NCBI RefSeq assembly: GCF_017573505.1
Contig: NZ_JAGEOJ010000011.1
Coordinates: 124,001 to 188,000 of the forward strand
From: Actinomadura barringtoniae
GTDB lineage: Bacteria; Actinomycetota; Actinomycetes; Streptosporangiales; Streptosporangiaceae
Direction of reading: 5' to 3'
DNA length: 64,000 bases
Each line of letters starts with the position of its first letter. Within the stretch, counting starts at the first letter, position 1. The notes under the pieces were generated by a model. The model did not search any database and was not told the origin of the DNA. It saw only the letters and a list, made by a program, of their open reading frames with translations. Positions 42,411 through 50,830 of the stretch are shown here, one piece after another. The position numbers and the translations under genes are program-made.

Positions 42411-43019
42411 ATGAATACGACAGCCGCCGGCTTGCTCTTCGGTTGTGCTGTGCTCGTTGTCATCGCGGTCCTGCTATGGAGGTCGCAGAGCCATGGCGGA
42501 GGCGCGGAGGCTTCCATCTCTCTTGGTGAGATATTCACTGCCGCGGTCAAGCTGGAGCCCCAGGACGCTTCGTCGGCGGACGCAGCTGTTCGGCGCGCCG
42601 CCCGCGAGAGGGGAGAGCCCGAACCTCGCACCCAAACTGTGATGACTGCTTCCACGACGAAGCTGGCCAGGATTCTCTGGGTAGATGATTATCCCGACGG
42701 AAACCTCTACGAGACGGTCGCTCTCGAACAGCTGGGAAAGTTCGTCACTAAGGCCACGTCGACCGCGGCGGCGTTGAGATACCTCGACGAACTGGACTTC
42801 GCACTCATCATCACGGACGTGGGCCGAGACGGCGATCACCAGGCAGGCAAGGATCTCATTCGACGGGTACGTTCGGGTGGCCACACCCTTCCGATCGTCG
42901 TGTACACGGTGGGCGCCGCGCGGAGGCGAGCGGCTCTGCTCGAGGCCGGCGCAGATGCTGTAGTGCACATGCCAGACGAGTTGGTCCACGATGTCACCTC
43001 GCGCTTGGCGGCCAGGTGA
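42411..43019 (+). CDS. Membrane-tethered receiver-domain protein
   Basis: 202 aa. One N-terminal helix (GLLFGCAVLVVIAVLLW, about 7-23) is followed by a linker and a response-regulator receiver domain (about 85-200). Key positions: acidic pair in ILWVDDYPD, acceptor Asp in LIITDVGRDGDHQAG, and Thr in VVYTVGA. The conserved Lys of the beta5 strand is replaced (VVHMPDEL). There is no output domain and no kinase nearby. A loss of Lys usually weakens phosphorylation-driven switching, so it may be a protein-interaction module. Confidence 0.75.
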   Translation: MNTTAAGLLFGCAVLVVIAVLLWRSQSHGGGAEASISLGEIFTAAVKLEPQDASSADAAVRRAARERGEPEPRTQTVMTASTTKLARILWVDDYPDGNLYETVALEQLGKFVTKATSTAAALRYLDELDFALIITDVGRDGDHQAGKDLIRRVRSGGHTLPIVVYTVGAARRRAALLEAGADAVVHMPDELVHDVTSRLAAR

Positions 43020-43777
43020 CGCCAGGCCTCATCACGGGCGGAGTGCTGAACGGCTGACAACCTGACCATCCGCAGTGCGCATGGCGCGAAGCCGGGCGCA
43101 CCGCGGATCGTCATCCGACCAATGCGAACGCACTCTTCTGCCGCGATGGGGTCGGTGGATTGCCGGGTGGCTACCTCGCCATCAGATCCGTGATCGAACC
43201 CGGGGCATCCCACAAACTTCACCGAACCCGGGGCAGCTCACCTCCGTCCCCGGTCCTGGAAATCCACGAGCCAGCTGATTGTCCGGCCTGCGGCGCGGCC
43301 CCCCGGTTCCCGGGCCTGGCCTTACGTCGACGAGCTCAAGGCACCAGCGGCGGCCGAGTGACCTCATCGGGTGAGGAGGTCGTCGACCTGCTGGACATCG
43401 ACTCGGGCCCTACGCCCCGGGCCCCGAGCCACAAAAGCGGTCTGTTACCGGGGACCCATGCCAATTCTTACGGCGCTCGGCACGTACCGCTGCACTACCT
43501 CCGGGTCGGGGCAGTGGGCAGCTTTCCGCGTGCGGACGCCTGCGATGCGCGGCCGGTTGACGGTCTTAACGCTGCCTTGATGGCAAAAGCTTCTTTGCCG
43601 CAGACCCCATTGGCTCCATATGCCCGACTGGGCTACGTTCTGGAGGCGCACCACGGACTCGAATCTATGTTCGAGTTTGTGGGTGGGGAGGTTCCCCGGC
43701 GTGCCAGCGCCCCCGCCCGAGTCCCCGCTCGACAGAGGCCGCAGGCCCGCAAACCTCGATCGAGCGGAAGGACGTAC
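43020..43777. other. Gene-poor region with repeat copy D
   Basis: An open frame runs from 43160 into the next gene, but its first 200 codons have no signal or domain and a better start with a ribosome site is at 43778. Copy D of the repeat is at about 43126-43150. Nothing else is recognised. Confidence 0.5.
43126..43150. repeat. Dispersed island repeat, copy D
   Basis: GAACGCACTCTTCTGCCGCG: the left half is identical to copy B for ten bases and shares TGCCGC; the right half is lost. Confidence 0.5.
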
Positions 43778-45643
43778 TTGTCCCCCCACAGTTCTCTGAG
43801 CAAACAGAGAGGGCACAGAGCCCTCGCGCTTTTGGCCATCGTCCTCGCCCTGGCCGGTGCGATGACCGCGCCGCGCGCCGCCACACCGGCCGCCAGGGCC
43901 GACGTAGCGCAAGACGCTGCCCCCTCCAACCAGCAGTACGTACCGGTCCCCATCAGCGCGATCGCTGACACCCGCAACGGCACCGGCGGTGTCGGCACTG
44001 CCAAGCTCGCCCCCGGCAAGTCGGTGACCTTCAACGTTGCCGGGCAAGGCCAGGTCCCAGCGACCGGGGTGTCGGCGGTCTCGCTGAACATCTCCGCGAT
44101 CGGCGCGGAGAAGTTCGGATGGTTCACCGTCAGCCCCTCCGACGCACTCACCACCACCGCGACCCTGGCGTTCCGCGAAGGGGAGAGCGCCACCGGGCAA
44201 GACATCACTCGCCTGACCTCGGCCGGCAAGGTCACCGTCACCAACAACAGTGACGGCGCCGTGCATCTGTTCGTGGCCACCCGCGGCTACTTCCTGGACG
44301 CCTCGGCCACCAGCGCCGGCACCGAGTACTACCCGGTCAACAGTGCCGTCATCTACGACACCCGCAACGGCACCGGCACCCCGTCTCAGACGACCCCGAT
44401 CCCCGCAAACTCCCAGGTGACCTTCACCGTCGCCGGCAAGGGCGGCATTCCCGCGACCGGGGCGCGGGTCGCCGCGCTGCACGTCGCGGCGGTGTCGCAG
44501 CCGCAAAAGGGCTGGATTTCGCTGTACCCGTCCGACTCCAAGGATTCGGGTATCGGCGTCCTGGACTACAGCCCCGGCGGGCAGGACTCCAACCTGACCC
44601 TTGCGCCCCTGTCGGGTACCGGGCAGCTGACGTTGGTCAACCACGGGTCCGGGACCGTGCATGTGTCGGTGTCGGTGCGCGGCTACTTCAACAACGCCGC
44701 CGAACAGGGCGGTGCGACCTACAAGCCGGTCGAGCCCACCAACGTGCTCAACACCATCGAAGGGCAGCAGCCCGACAAGACCACCACACCCCTCGGTGCG
44801 GGAGCTTCACTCACCTTTGATGTGGTGCAGCCGGCGAACGTGCCGGCCAGCGCGGTCGATGCGGCTGCCATCAACATCGGCGCCCGTCAGCCGACCGAGG
44901 CCGGATACCTGTCGGTCTACCCGGCCGGAACCCAAGACCCCAACATCTCCTCAGTCAACTACGACGACCTCAGCGGCACCGTCGGCACATCCTCCGGCTC
45001 GGACATCTCGATCCCCAGCCGAGACGGCAAACTGACCGTCACCAACCACGGCGCCGCACCCGTGCACGTTCAGATCTCGGTCCGCGGCTACTTCCTCAAC
45101 GACCTCCTGCCCGACCCGGTCCTCAAGCTCATCGCCAAAACCATCGGGACAGGACAGCCGCACGGCGGAGGCCAGTTGACACAGGAGGAAATGGACGAGC
45201 TCAACAAGGCGCGACAAGACGACACGCTAGCTTCCCGGCCACTCGTCCTGGTACGCCCGAAAGCCGCGAGGGCCGCCGCTTTCCCGCCATGCACCGGGAT
45301 ATTCGACGAGCCATCGGCAACAGTCAACATCGAGTCAGGCCCGACCAGCCTCCCGTGGTCGGCACCGATCAAAGCATCGACCGGCATTCAGGGAACCGTC
45401 TACTACGCCAACCAGACGTTTGCCGACGGCTACCAAGCCAATTCGTATCAACCACACGTCGAGCCATGGGACTACTTCTTCCATGGAAGCCTGTCCAACC
45501 CCTTCCCGGTCGTCGGCGCCAATCTGTCGCACACCATGCAGGATGGCTCGGAAGTATCGTTCCTTTGGTACTGGTTCAACATCCCGTACCCTGCCGCTGG
45601 CGGGTACGCGTTCGTGAATTGCACGTACAAGCCAGGCCCTTAA
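43778..45643 (+). CDS. Large secreted protein with three beta-rich repeats
   Basis: 621 aa from TTG 43778, chosen because GGAAGGA lies 5 bp upstream and a signal peptide (basic SKQRGHR, hydrophobic ALALLAIVLALAGAM) follows. Three repeats of about 130 residues begin with YVPVPISAIADTRNGTGG, YYPVNSAVIYDTRNGTG and YKPVEPTNVLNTIEG, and each ends in VHxxxxxRGYFxN. Such repeats occur in many exported actinomycete proteins. A C-terminal region of about 170 residues contains two Cys (FPPCTGIF and NCTYKP) and no known catalytic motif. It could be an adhesin or secreted factor. Confidence 0.75.
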   Translation: MSPHSSLSKQRGHRALALLAIVLALAGAMTAPRAATPAARADVAQDAAPSNQQYVPVPISAIADTRNGTGGVGTAKLAPGKSVTFNVAGQGQVPATGVSAVSLNISAIGAEKFGWFTVSPSDALTTTATLAFREGESATGQDITRLTSAGKVTVTNNSDGAVHLFVATRGYFLDASATSAGTEYYPVNSAVIYDTRNGTGTPSQTTPIPANSQVTFTVAGKGGIPATGARVAALHVAAVSQPQKGWISLYPSDSKDSGIGVLDYSPGGQDSNLTLAPLSGTGQLTLVNHGSGTVHVSVSVRGYFNNAAEQGGATYKPVEPTNVLNTIEGQQPDKTTTPLGAGASLTFDVVQPANVPASAVDAAAINIGARQPTEAGYLSVYPAGTQDPNISSVNYDDLSGTVGTSSGSDISIPSRDGKLTVTNHGAAPVHVQISVRGYFLNDLLPDPVLKLIAKTIGTGQPHGGGQLTQEEMDELNKARQDDTLASRPLVLVRPKAARAAAFPPCTGIFDEPSATVNIESGPTSLPWSAPIKASTGIQGTVYYANQTFADGYQANSYQPHVEPWDYFFHGSLSNPFPVVGANLSHTMQDGSEVSFLWYWFNIPYPAAGGYAFVNCTYKPGP

Positions 45644-45684
45644 TTGATGCTCGTGACGGCCTGTGCTCATAGGCCAGGCCTAAG

Positions 45685-46092
45685 ATGAGGGTGATGGACA
45701 CTCACCTTGAGGACGCGTTCCGGCCCGTCGCAAACGACCTTGCGGCGGCCGGATACGCGGCCGAACTCGGTCACGATTCCTACGGAATGCAAGACGGGAT
45801 GCTGCGCGGCGACCTGCTCATTAACGGGGCGCGACTCGGCAGCCTGGCCGTAGACCCCTCCTGGAACTCGGTGACCGCGACAAGACAATGCGCCGAACAA
45901 GTTCAAGATCTCTTCTTGGAGTACATGCGTCCCGGGACGGGTGCTCCAGTGTGGCCTGCTTGTCTTCCCGGGCACCCGCACCCCATGACTCTCGCCAGAG
46001 AGATCGAATCGGCCACATGGACATGCCCGAGCACCCCAGAGCACCGAGTGCCCATAGGGACGCACCGCGGCCCCGATCCGGCCCGGCAATAG
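45685..46092 (+). CDS. Hypothetical protein, 135 aa
   Basis: Begins MRVMDTHLEDAFRPVANDL. The first 95 residues look like a folded alpha/beta protein (LLINGARLGSLAVDPSWNSV then CAEQVQDLFLEYM); the tail is Pro-rich and may be read through degenerate DNA. ATG 45685 or 45694. It follows the secreted protein by 41 bp; an immunity- or chaperone-like role is conceivable but unsupported. Confidence 0.5.
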   Translation: MRVMDTHLEDAFRPVANDLAAAGYAAELGHDSYGMQDGMLRGDLLINGARLGSLAVDPSWNSVTATRQCAEQVQDLFLEYMRPGTGAPVWPACLPGHPHPMTLAREIESATWTCPSTPEHRVPIGTHRGPDPARQ

Positions 46093-46255
46093 CACAGCAT
46101 CGCCTGCTCGACGGTCCCGTTCGTGGAGGTGCACATCGGCACTGGCCGCGGCCGACCTCCGCCACGTGATCGACGGTTACCGGCGATTTCAGCGGCACCG
46201 CGAGCACCACCGACTCCACGCCCCCGACGACTACTCCCTCACCGCCTTCAGGAGC

Positions 46256-46778
46256 TCACCAGGCGTCGGCGCCATGCCAGTGCTGAAGAAGTCCGCCGAG
46301 CCTGCCCACCTCAGCCTGCAGCTTCATGACCGCGTCGATCGCGGCGGCGAACTGGGTTCTGGCCAGCTGCTCGTCAAGTTCACTCACGGCGCGGCGCAGC
46401 GTGGCCTTCTCCTCGTCCCTAAGTTCGGCGGCGCGAGCATAGTCCTGAGCTTCGATGGCATCGTCCTTGGCCTGCCACACAACCGCCAGCCGCCCCTCAC
46501 CACCACCAGTTCCTCCGGCAGCACCAGCGAACCGCCAGTCGGTGCCTCTGCACCGATGCCCTCGGCGCAGCCGCAATACATACGCTTGCCAACTGCCGCC
46601 GAGTAGAGCGGACACGCTCCGTGGTCGCGCCATGGACGGCGAGCATCTCGGCGGCCACCCCACCTCCCGCCAACAGGCCAAACAACAGGTGATCAGTTCC
46701 GATCCTGCCCGGCCTTGAGCTCGTGCTCTCCTGCAAGGCAAGACCCAACGCCCTTCGCGCCCCCTCGGCCAGCCGCAC
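46256..46778 (-). pseudogene. Frameshifted Clp N-terminal/UVR-domain protein
   Basis: Minus strand. The first frame (from GTG 46778) reads VRLAEGARRALGLALQE, then GRIGTDHLLFGLLAGGGVAA, a Clp_N repeat as in ClpC/ClpA. A different frame then reads AKDDAIEAQDYARAAELRDEE (a UVR-type hairpin) and SELDEQLARTQFAAAIDAVM, ending at TGA 46256. The two halves belong together in small actinomycete Clp_N-UVR proteins, so a frameshift near 46560-46620 has broken the gene. No AAA+ domain is present. Confidence 0.6.
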
Positions 46779-47816
46779 CCACCTCGAGGCCGCCCGCCGG
46801 CGCGACGAGGCGTTCTGGGGCGGTGACGTGCCGCCGCCGCACGGCGGAGCACTGGCCGACCCGGCCGACCCGCTCACCGGCACGCTGGCTTCGCAGGGCC
46901 GCGTCGTCCGAGACGGGCAGCGTGGTCGCTTCGACGACGTCCTCTGCTCACCCGCACCGCCACGGATCTCACCGGCCTGGGCACCGCCTTCTTCGCTGCG
47001 ATCGGCGGATGCATCGTGTCGATCATCGAAACCGAGACATCGAGGGCGCCTACCGTGACTTCTTCGAGCGCACCCAACTCGCCGCACTCGTCTACCGTCC
47101 GGACTTTCGCATCTTTGGCTCGGCCGCCAAGGACGCGGAGATCCTCGCATCGTCAGCCGCATGCGCGAGCGTCTCGCCGCGGTCGGCGACGTCGACGCCG
47201 AGCAGCCGGCGCAGATCGCGGAACGATGACCACGACCGGCCTGCTCGCACTGGACGAGGCGCTCGCGTACCTCACTACCCGCAGGCACATGCACAACAGC
47301 TGATACCGACGCAGACTCTCAGCGATCGCGCAGCCCACGTGACAGGCATGGTTCCGATCACCGAGGGCAACCGCCACGTGACCGGGTCGTCGTCAGACCC
47401 GCCACTATGTGCCTCGGAGTAGCCTGCGCTCGGCGCCGCCACAGCCTGACTGCGCGGCACGGCCTCTCCCCACCCAGACCCCACATCGGCGAGCTGGCGC
47501 GCGAAACACACTCACATGCCGCCGGGAGGCGAGCGAACACTCAACCGCGACTGCTCTCACCGCGTTCCCTATTGAGATCACCGACTATCCACCGGAGTGC
47601 CGTGACCGCGTTGGAATACCGCAGGTACCTCGGGTTCTGGTTGGACTTGGGCTCACACTGCCCGCGCATCTGCCGGAGTTCGTCGATCATCCTCTGCAGG
47701 CGTTCCTCGTCAGTCATGACCGCAGCGCCCTCGGCCGAGCCCTGCCTGGCAGCGTCCGTTCATACCGCATGTGGTCGGTCTGGTCCGGCGCTTCATGCGG
47801 GCGCAGCGTCGCAGGG
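46779..47816. other. Degenerate region with coding relics and repeat copy E
   Basis: On the plus strand fragments look protein-like in alternating frames: TDLTGLGTAFFAAIGGCIVS (about 46957), RDIEGAYRDFFERTQLAALV with YRPDFRIFGSAAKDAE (about 47030-47140), and RIVSRMRERLAAVGDV ending in a TGA that overlaps ATG 47226 (ATGA). A 25-codon frame then stops at 47303. This looks like an overlapping gene pair broken by indels. Copy E of the dispersed repeat is at about 47503-47538. No intact gene is supported. Confidence 0.45.
47503..47538. repeat. Dispersed island repeat, copy E
   Basis: GAAACACACTCACATGCCGC then CGGGAGGCGAGCGAAC. Both outer ends match copy B (GAACGCACTC and GAGCGAAC). Confidence 0.5.
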
Positions 47817-48180
47817 ATGACTTCGTTCGATGAACCTCTGGAAGCGAAGCCCAGCGCCAGGAGTGCACATCGGGAGGTCCTGCGGTTGGCGACCATCGCC
47901 TACTTGGCTCGGTACAAGGGTGACTCACGCATGCACACCGAGTCGGACCTGCGTATCTACCTGGCCTGGTGCGCCGAACGGCGCCTGGATCCGCTGATTG
48001 TGCAGCGCGCGCATGTGGAGATGTATGTGCGATGGCTCCAGGAGATCCGCCGGTTCCGGCCCTCCACCGTGTTCCGGCGGCTGTCGGTAGTGGCCGGCTT
48101 CTACCGGACGTGCGTGATCGACGGGATCCTCGAACATTCACCGGCCGACCATGTCCGCCGCCCCAATGTCCCACCTGGCC
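47817..48180 (+). pseudogene. Truncated tyrosine integrase (core-binding domain only)
   Basis: From ATG 47817 the peptide has an XerC/D-like SAM core-binding domain: LRLATIAYLARYKGDSRMHTESD, LRIYLAWCAERRLDPLIVQRAHV and FRRLSVVAGFYRTCVIDGIL (each quoted in part). It breaks off after PADHVRRPNVPP. The catalytic domain (Arg, HxxR, Tyr) is missing, and the following bases belong to a GroES-like relic on the other strand. It differs from the intact integrase at 50831 and marks an earlier mobile element. Confidence 0.7.
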
Positions 48181-48209
48181 CTAAGCATGAGAGTTTCCCG
48201 CCCCCGAAA

Positions 48210-48356
48210 TCAGGCGATGGCGTGCAGGTCGCGTTCGCGCATGACCAGGTAGTTCTCGCCCTGTATCTCGACCTCGTACTGGTCGTCGGGGTGGAAGAGG
48301 ACGCGGTCGCCGACCTTGACGGTGCGCGCGTGGTGCCCGGCCCCGCAGACCTCGCC
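48210..48356 (-). pseudogene. C-terminal fragment of a GroES/Cpn10-like chaperonin gene
   Basis: The minus strand encodes 48 residues ending in a TGA: GEVCGAGHHARTVKVGDRVL, FHPDDQYEVEIQGENYLVMR, ERDLHAIA. This is the typical end of actinomycete GroES-like proteins. No N-terminal part is found upstream, and the plus-strand integrase fragment abuts it, so both were cut by the same rearrangement (inference). Confidence 0.75.
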
Positions 48357-48469
48357 CCAAGGTCAGCGCAGCCTTGCGGCGCGCTCGGTTGCGGCTCGAG
48401 CTTGGCGGTCTGGTGCGGCCATAGGCACGGGATGGCTAGTTGTCGAGTGGGGCGGTCGAGCGACCATAC

Positions 48470-48690
48470 TCACTCCAGCTCGGGATTGTGAGGTCTCAGG
48501 GTCTGGGTTGCTCGGTCGGCGATCCAATCGGTGACTTGACCATCGGTGTTGGTGAGGCGGACGGACATGCGCTCGTTGTCTGGAGACTTGGAGAAGACAA
48601 CGAGGGCCCGGTTGCCGCCTACCCGTCCTGCACCCACGGCGTAGGCCTGCCCTTGCAGGTCGCCTGCCGATAGGGCACTGGCCGTGCTTC
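48470..48690 (-). other. Possible short ORF or frameshifted tail beyond the nuclease gene
   Basis: In a frame offset from the nuclease, the minus strand reads SALSAGDLQGQAYAVGAG then VGGNRALVVFSKSPDNERMS and VRLTNTDGQVTDWIADRA, ending at TGA 48470. The composition looks more natural than the nuclease's own last 25 residues. A start would have to be the in-frame GTG near 48633. It could be a separate small gene or the original nuclease end. Confidence 0.3.
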
Positions 48691-49437
48691 GACTCGAGCC
48701 GCGATTAGGGCCTTGAGCGCGATCAGGCGGAGGAGCTGCCGAGGAGGTGGTTCCGTACGAACAAACGCCTTGATCGCGTCTCCGCCTGTAGCCGGGCGGA
48801 GTACCAGGTCATCGATTTCCATGGAAAGTTCCAGGGTCTGCCCAGGAGCACTCGCAACGGCCTCGCGCAAGTCTGCCTTGTCCAAAGCTGTTGCGACCAC
48901 TTCGATGATGCTGCTGACATCCGTCCCGTCTGCGTCGAAGACAACAGCCCTGGCTGCGAGAGGGATCTCCTCGGGTTGCCCGTCGCGCTCTACGACACCA
49001 GAGACTTCGATCAAGCGCTCGCGGACGAGGTCGCGAAACTCCAAGCTAGGTCCTCCGAGCCGTCCCAACGGGCCGTCGGGAGAGATGGGCCTGTTGGGGG
49101 TTACAAGCTCGATGTTGTAGTACCGGGCCTTGGCCACAGCGCCTGAGGTGAAACCGCTGGAGGAGACCAGCACCATTCGGTCCAGCTCCAGGTCGAGCTG
49201 CTTGGCGCGTACTTGCTCGACCCAGGCGACGTCGGGAGTCTTTTGGTGGTCGCGGCACTCGACCCCGATCCGAACTTCGCCGTTGCCGACGCGGCTGGTG
49301 ATCAGTACGTCTACTTCACGGGGCCCGGCACCTGTCCTATCGGGCAGTACGGCGGATTCAGTCACCGCGACATCCGAATCCAGGTGCGACCTGACGAAGT
49401 AGATGACGGCCTGAAAGTCGTTGGAACGTCTGGGCAC
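48619..49437 (-). CDS. PD-(D/E)XK (Mrr-like) nuclease-domain protein
   Basis: 272 aa from GTG 49437. The N-terminal half has the restriction-endonuclease-like core: REVDVLITSRVG supplies the metal-binding Asp, RIGVECRDHQ supplies the E-x-(R) pair (Arg in place of the usual Lys), and DVAWVEQVRAKQLDLELDRMVLVSSSGFTSGAVAKARYYNIELV forms the following helix-strand (only part quoted: VEQVRAKQLDLELDRMVLV). Mrr-like nucleases restrict modified or foreign DNA. No methyltransferase is present. The C-terminal half is not recognised. It lies 128 bp downstream of a membrane-anchored helical protein gene on the same strand. Confidence 0.75.
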   Translation of the reverse strand: MPRRSNDFQAVIYFVRSHLDSDVAVTESAVLPDRTGAGPREVDVLITSRVGNGEVRIGVECRDHQKTPDVAWVEQVRAKQLDLELDRMVLVSSSGFTSGAVAKARYYNIELVTPNRPISPDGPLGRLGGPSLEFRDLVRERLIEVSGVVERDGQPEEIPLAARAVVFDADGTDVSSIIEVVATALDKADLREAVASAPGQTLELSMEIDDLVLRPATGGDAIKAFVRTEPPPRQLLRLIALKALIAARVEARPVPYRQATCKGRPTPWVQDG

Positions 49438-49565
49438 CCGTTCACGCTACGAGAGACCACCGACAAGACGGCTTGCCCACAGGACCTCTGGCAGTCACCG
49501 GCCGGGGCCAGAACTCGTTCGGTGACGGGCGATCTGTCGCTGTTGGACCAAACCGAGTGTCCTGG

Positions 49566-50114
49566 TCATGGCGGCGCGTCGTGGTCTTCCGTGTCTCCTG
49601 GCCAGGGACTCGGGTGCGGTGGTACTCCTTCGATTCCAAGGTCGTTGCGTGCGGCGGCATAGAAGCCGTCTCTGGCGTGACTTGTGCGTTGGAGTGCTCT
49701 GCGCCAATCCTCTGGGTCGTCGTGCAGTCCACGAATGTAGGGGCGGAGGCCCCAGACGGCCTCATGCCAGGCCCGGGCGGCGGCGATGGTTGTGACATCC
49801 GCAAGGAGCAGCATGGACTCCCACTCGGCCGTTCGTCTGGACTCTGCTTCGGCGAACTGCTGCAGCCCCTCATGTGGATCCATGGGTTCGACGGCCGTGG
49901 CGAGGCCCCTCGCCGCAGCGATTCGTGTCGCGATGCGGAATTGAGCTTTCAGGGAGTTGGCGTAGCGGGTGTAGGCCTGGAGCTTTGATTGGTCCCAGCG
50001 TTCAGCTCGAGCCCGCCGCCATCGGCTTCTTTCGGTGAGACTCGACACGGTGTACGAGCCGATGGCTCCGATGACCACGCCGACCAAGGCAGGTAGTTGA
50101 TCCGCGTAGGTCAT
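49566..50114 (-). CDS. Single-TM helical protein, unknown
   Basis: 182 aa from ATG 50114, with AGGAGG 6 bp upstream. A TM helix (LPALVGVVIGAIGSYTVSSL, about 7-26) is followed by a long, mostly helical, Arg-rich cytoplasmic region (ERSRWRRARAERWDQSKLQA) and a Pro/Asp tail. Proteins of this plan (N-terminal helix, coiled helices) are common in actinomycete islands but uncharacterised. Its place directly upstream of the nuclease gene suggests a pair. Confidence 0.7.
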   Translation of the reverse strand: MTYADQLPALVGVVIGAIGSYTVSSLTERSRWRRARAERWDQSKLQAYTRYANSLKAQFRIATRIAAARGLATAVEPMDPHEGLQQFAEAESRRTAEWESMLLLADVTTIAAARAWHEAVWGLRPYIRGLHDDPEDWRRALQRTSHARDGFYAAARNDLGIEGVPPHPSPWPGDTEDHDAPP

Positions 50115-50582
50115 CTGTTCCTCCTCACCTCCCCTATCGGACGGAGAGGCATCGAGTCCAGGTTCCATCGACAACGCTTATTGGCGGCGGCCTCATCCTG
50201 TCGGCCGAGGGCTGGGTGACAACGCGTATGCCTGCCTGGAGCCAGCTGCAAGGCGAGGACTGAATCCGTCGAGGGAAGCCCCGATGGAAGCGTCTGGCGG
50301 ATCAAGTCAGTGAAGACCTTGCCAACAGCATCCAGCGATGGAATCGCTCTACTCCGCAGAGCCACAAATCAAGCACCTGGCCATGAAACCTTCCGGTATC
50401 GATGCCACGACCTCAATAGAGCCCGACCCGCGGCCAACGGCCCGGTAGTCCCGCGGTCGTGTTGGCGGTATGTCAGCAGGCGGATCCGCCAAGGTGTGCG
50501 TGTGAGTCGTCTCCAGGTCGGGCAGCCTGGCGAACGGTCTCCTTGACAACAGGGTGTGAGGTCGACCGGGTTCGCTGCGTAG
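50115..50582. other. Gene-free region upstream of the excisionase
   Basis: No supported gene. Short frames on the minus strand (for example 50111-50365) have no ribosome site or family features. The promoter for xis/int probably lies in the last 100 bases, but no clear pair of hexamers is visible. Confidence 0.45.
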
Positions 50583-50780
50583 ATGGATACGCCTCGCGTA
50601 CATACGCCGGCTGAGGCTGCGCGGCTGTTGAGGGTTCGGGAGTCGTGGCTGCGGAAGAAGGCCGCAGCCCGCGCGATCCCGTGCACCTTTCTTGGCAAGC
50701 ATCTGCGGTTCAGCGATGACGACCTCGCCCTGCTCATACGAGAGGGCCGGCGGCCCCCACGCCGGGCTGCCGCGCGCTAG
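50583..50780 (+). CDS. Excisionase/helix-turn-helix protein
   Basis: 65 aa. It is a MerR-like winged helix as in BldC/Xis proteins: VHTPAEAARLLRVRESWLRK for recognition, then IPCTFLGKHLRFSDDDL. It lies 50 bp upstream of the integrase in the same direction, the usual order in actinomycete integrative elements. It should direct recombination towards excision. Confidence 0.85.
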   Translation: MDTPRVHTPAEAARLLRVRESWLRKKAAARAIPCTFLGKHLRFSDDDLALLIREGRRPPRRAAAR

Positions 50781-50830
50781 AGCTCACAGATCTTGCCTCT
50801 ACGGATGCTGGCCAAAGAACAGGGGGAGCG

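Noticed and set aside
43160..43777. N-terminal extension of the secreted three-repeat protein
   Set aside because: No ribosome site at 43160, no signal at the extended N-terminus, and a good ribosome site plus signal peptide at TTG 43778.
46166..46606. Plus-strand 146-codon frame
   Set aside because: The opposite strand carries Clp_N and UVR-like sequence; the plus-strand peptide is a shadow.
47226..47303. 25-codon ORF overlapping a TGA by ATGA
   Set aside because: Probably the start of a gene that has been cut off; too short and with no domain, so kept only as part of the relic region.
38466..47538. CRISPR-like array from the dispersed repeats
   Set aside because: Copies are 0.7-4 kb apart, diverged, and have no regular spacers or cas genes.
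48210..48491. Integrase continuing through 48491 as one protein
   Set aside because: From about 48181 the plus-strand frame has no catalytic motifs, and the minus strand encodes the end of a GroES-like protein there.
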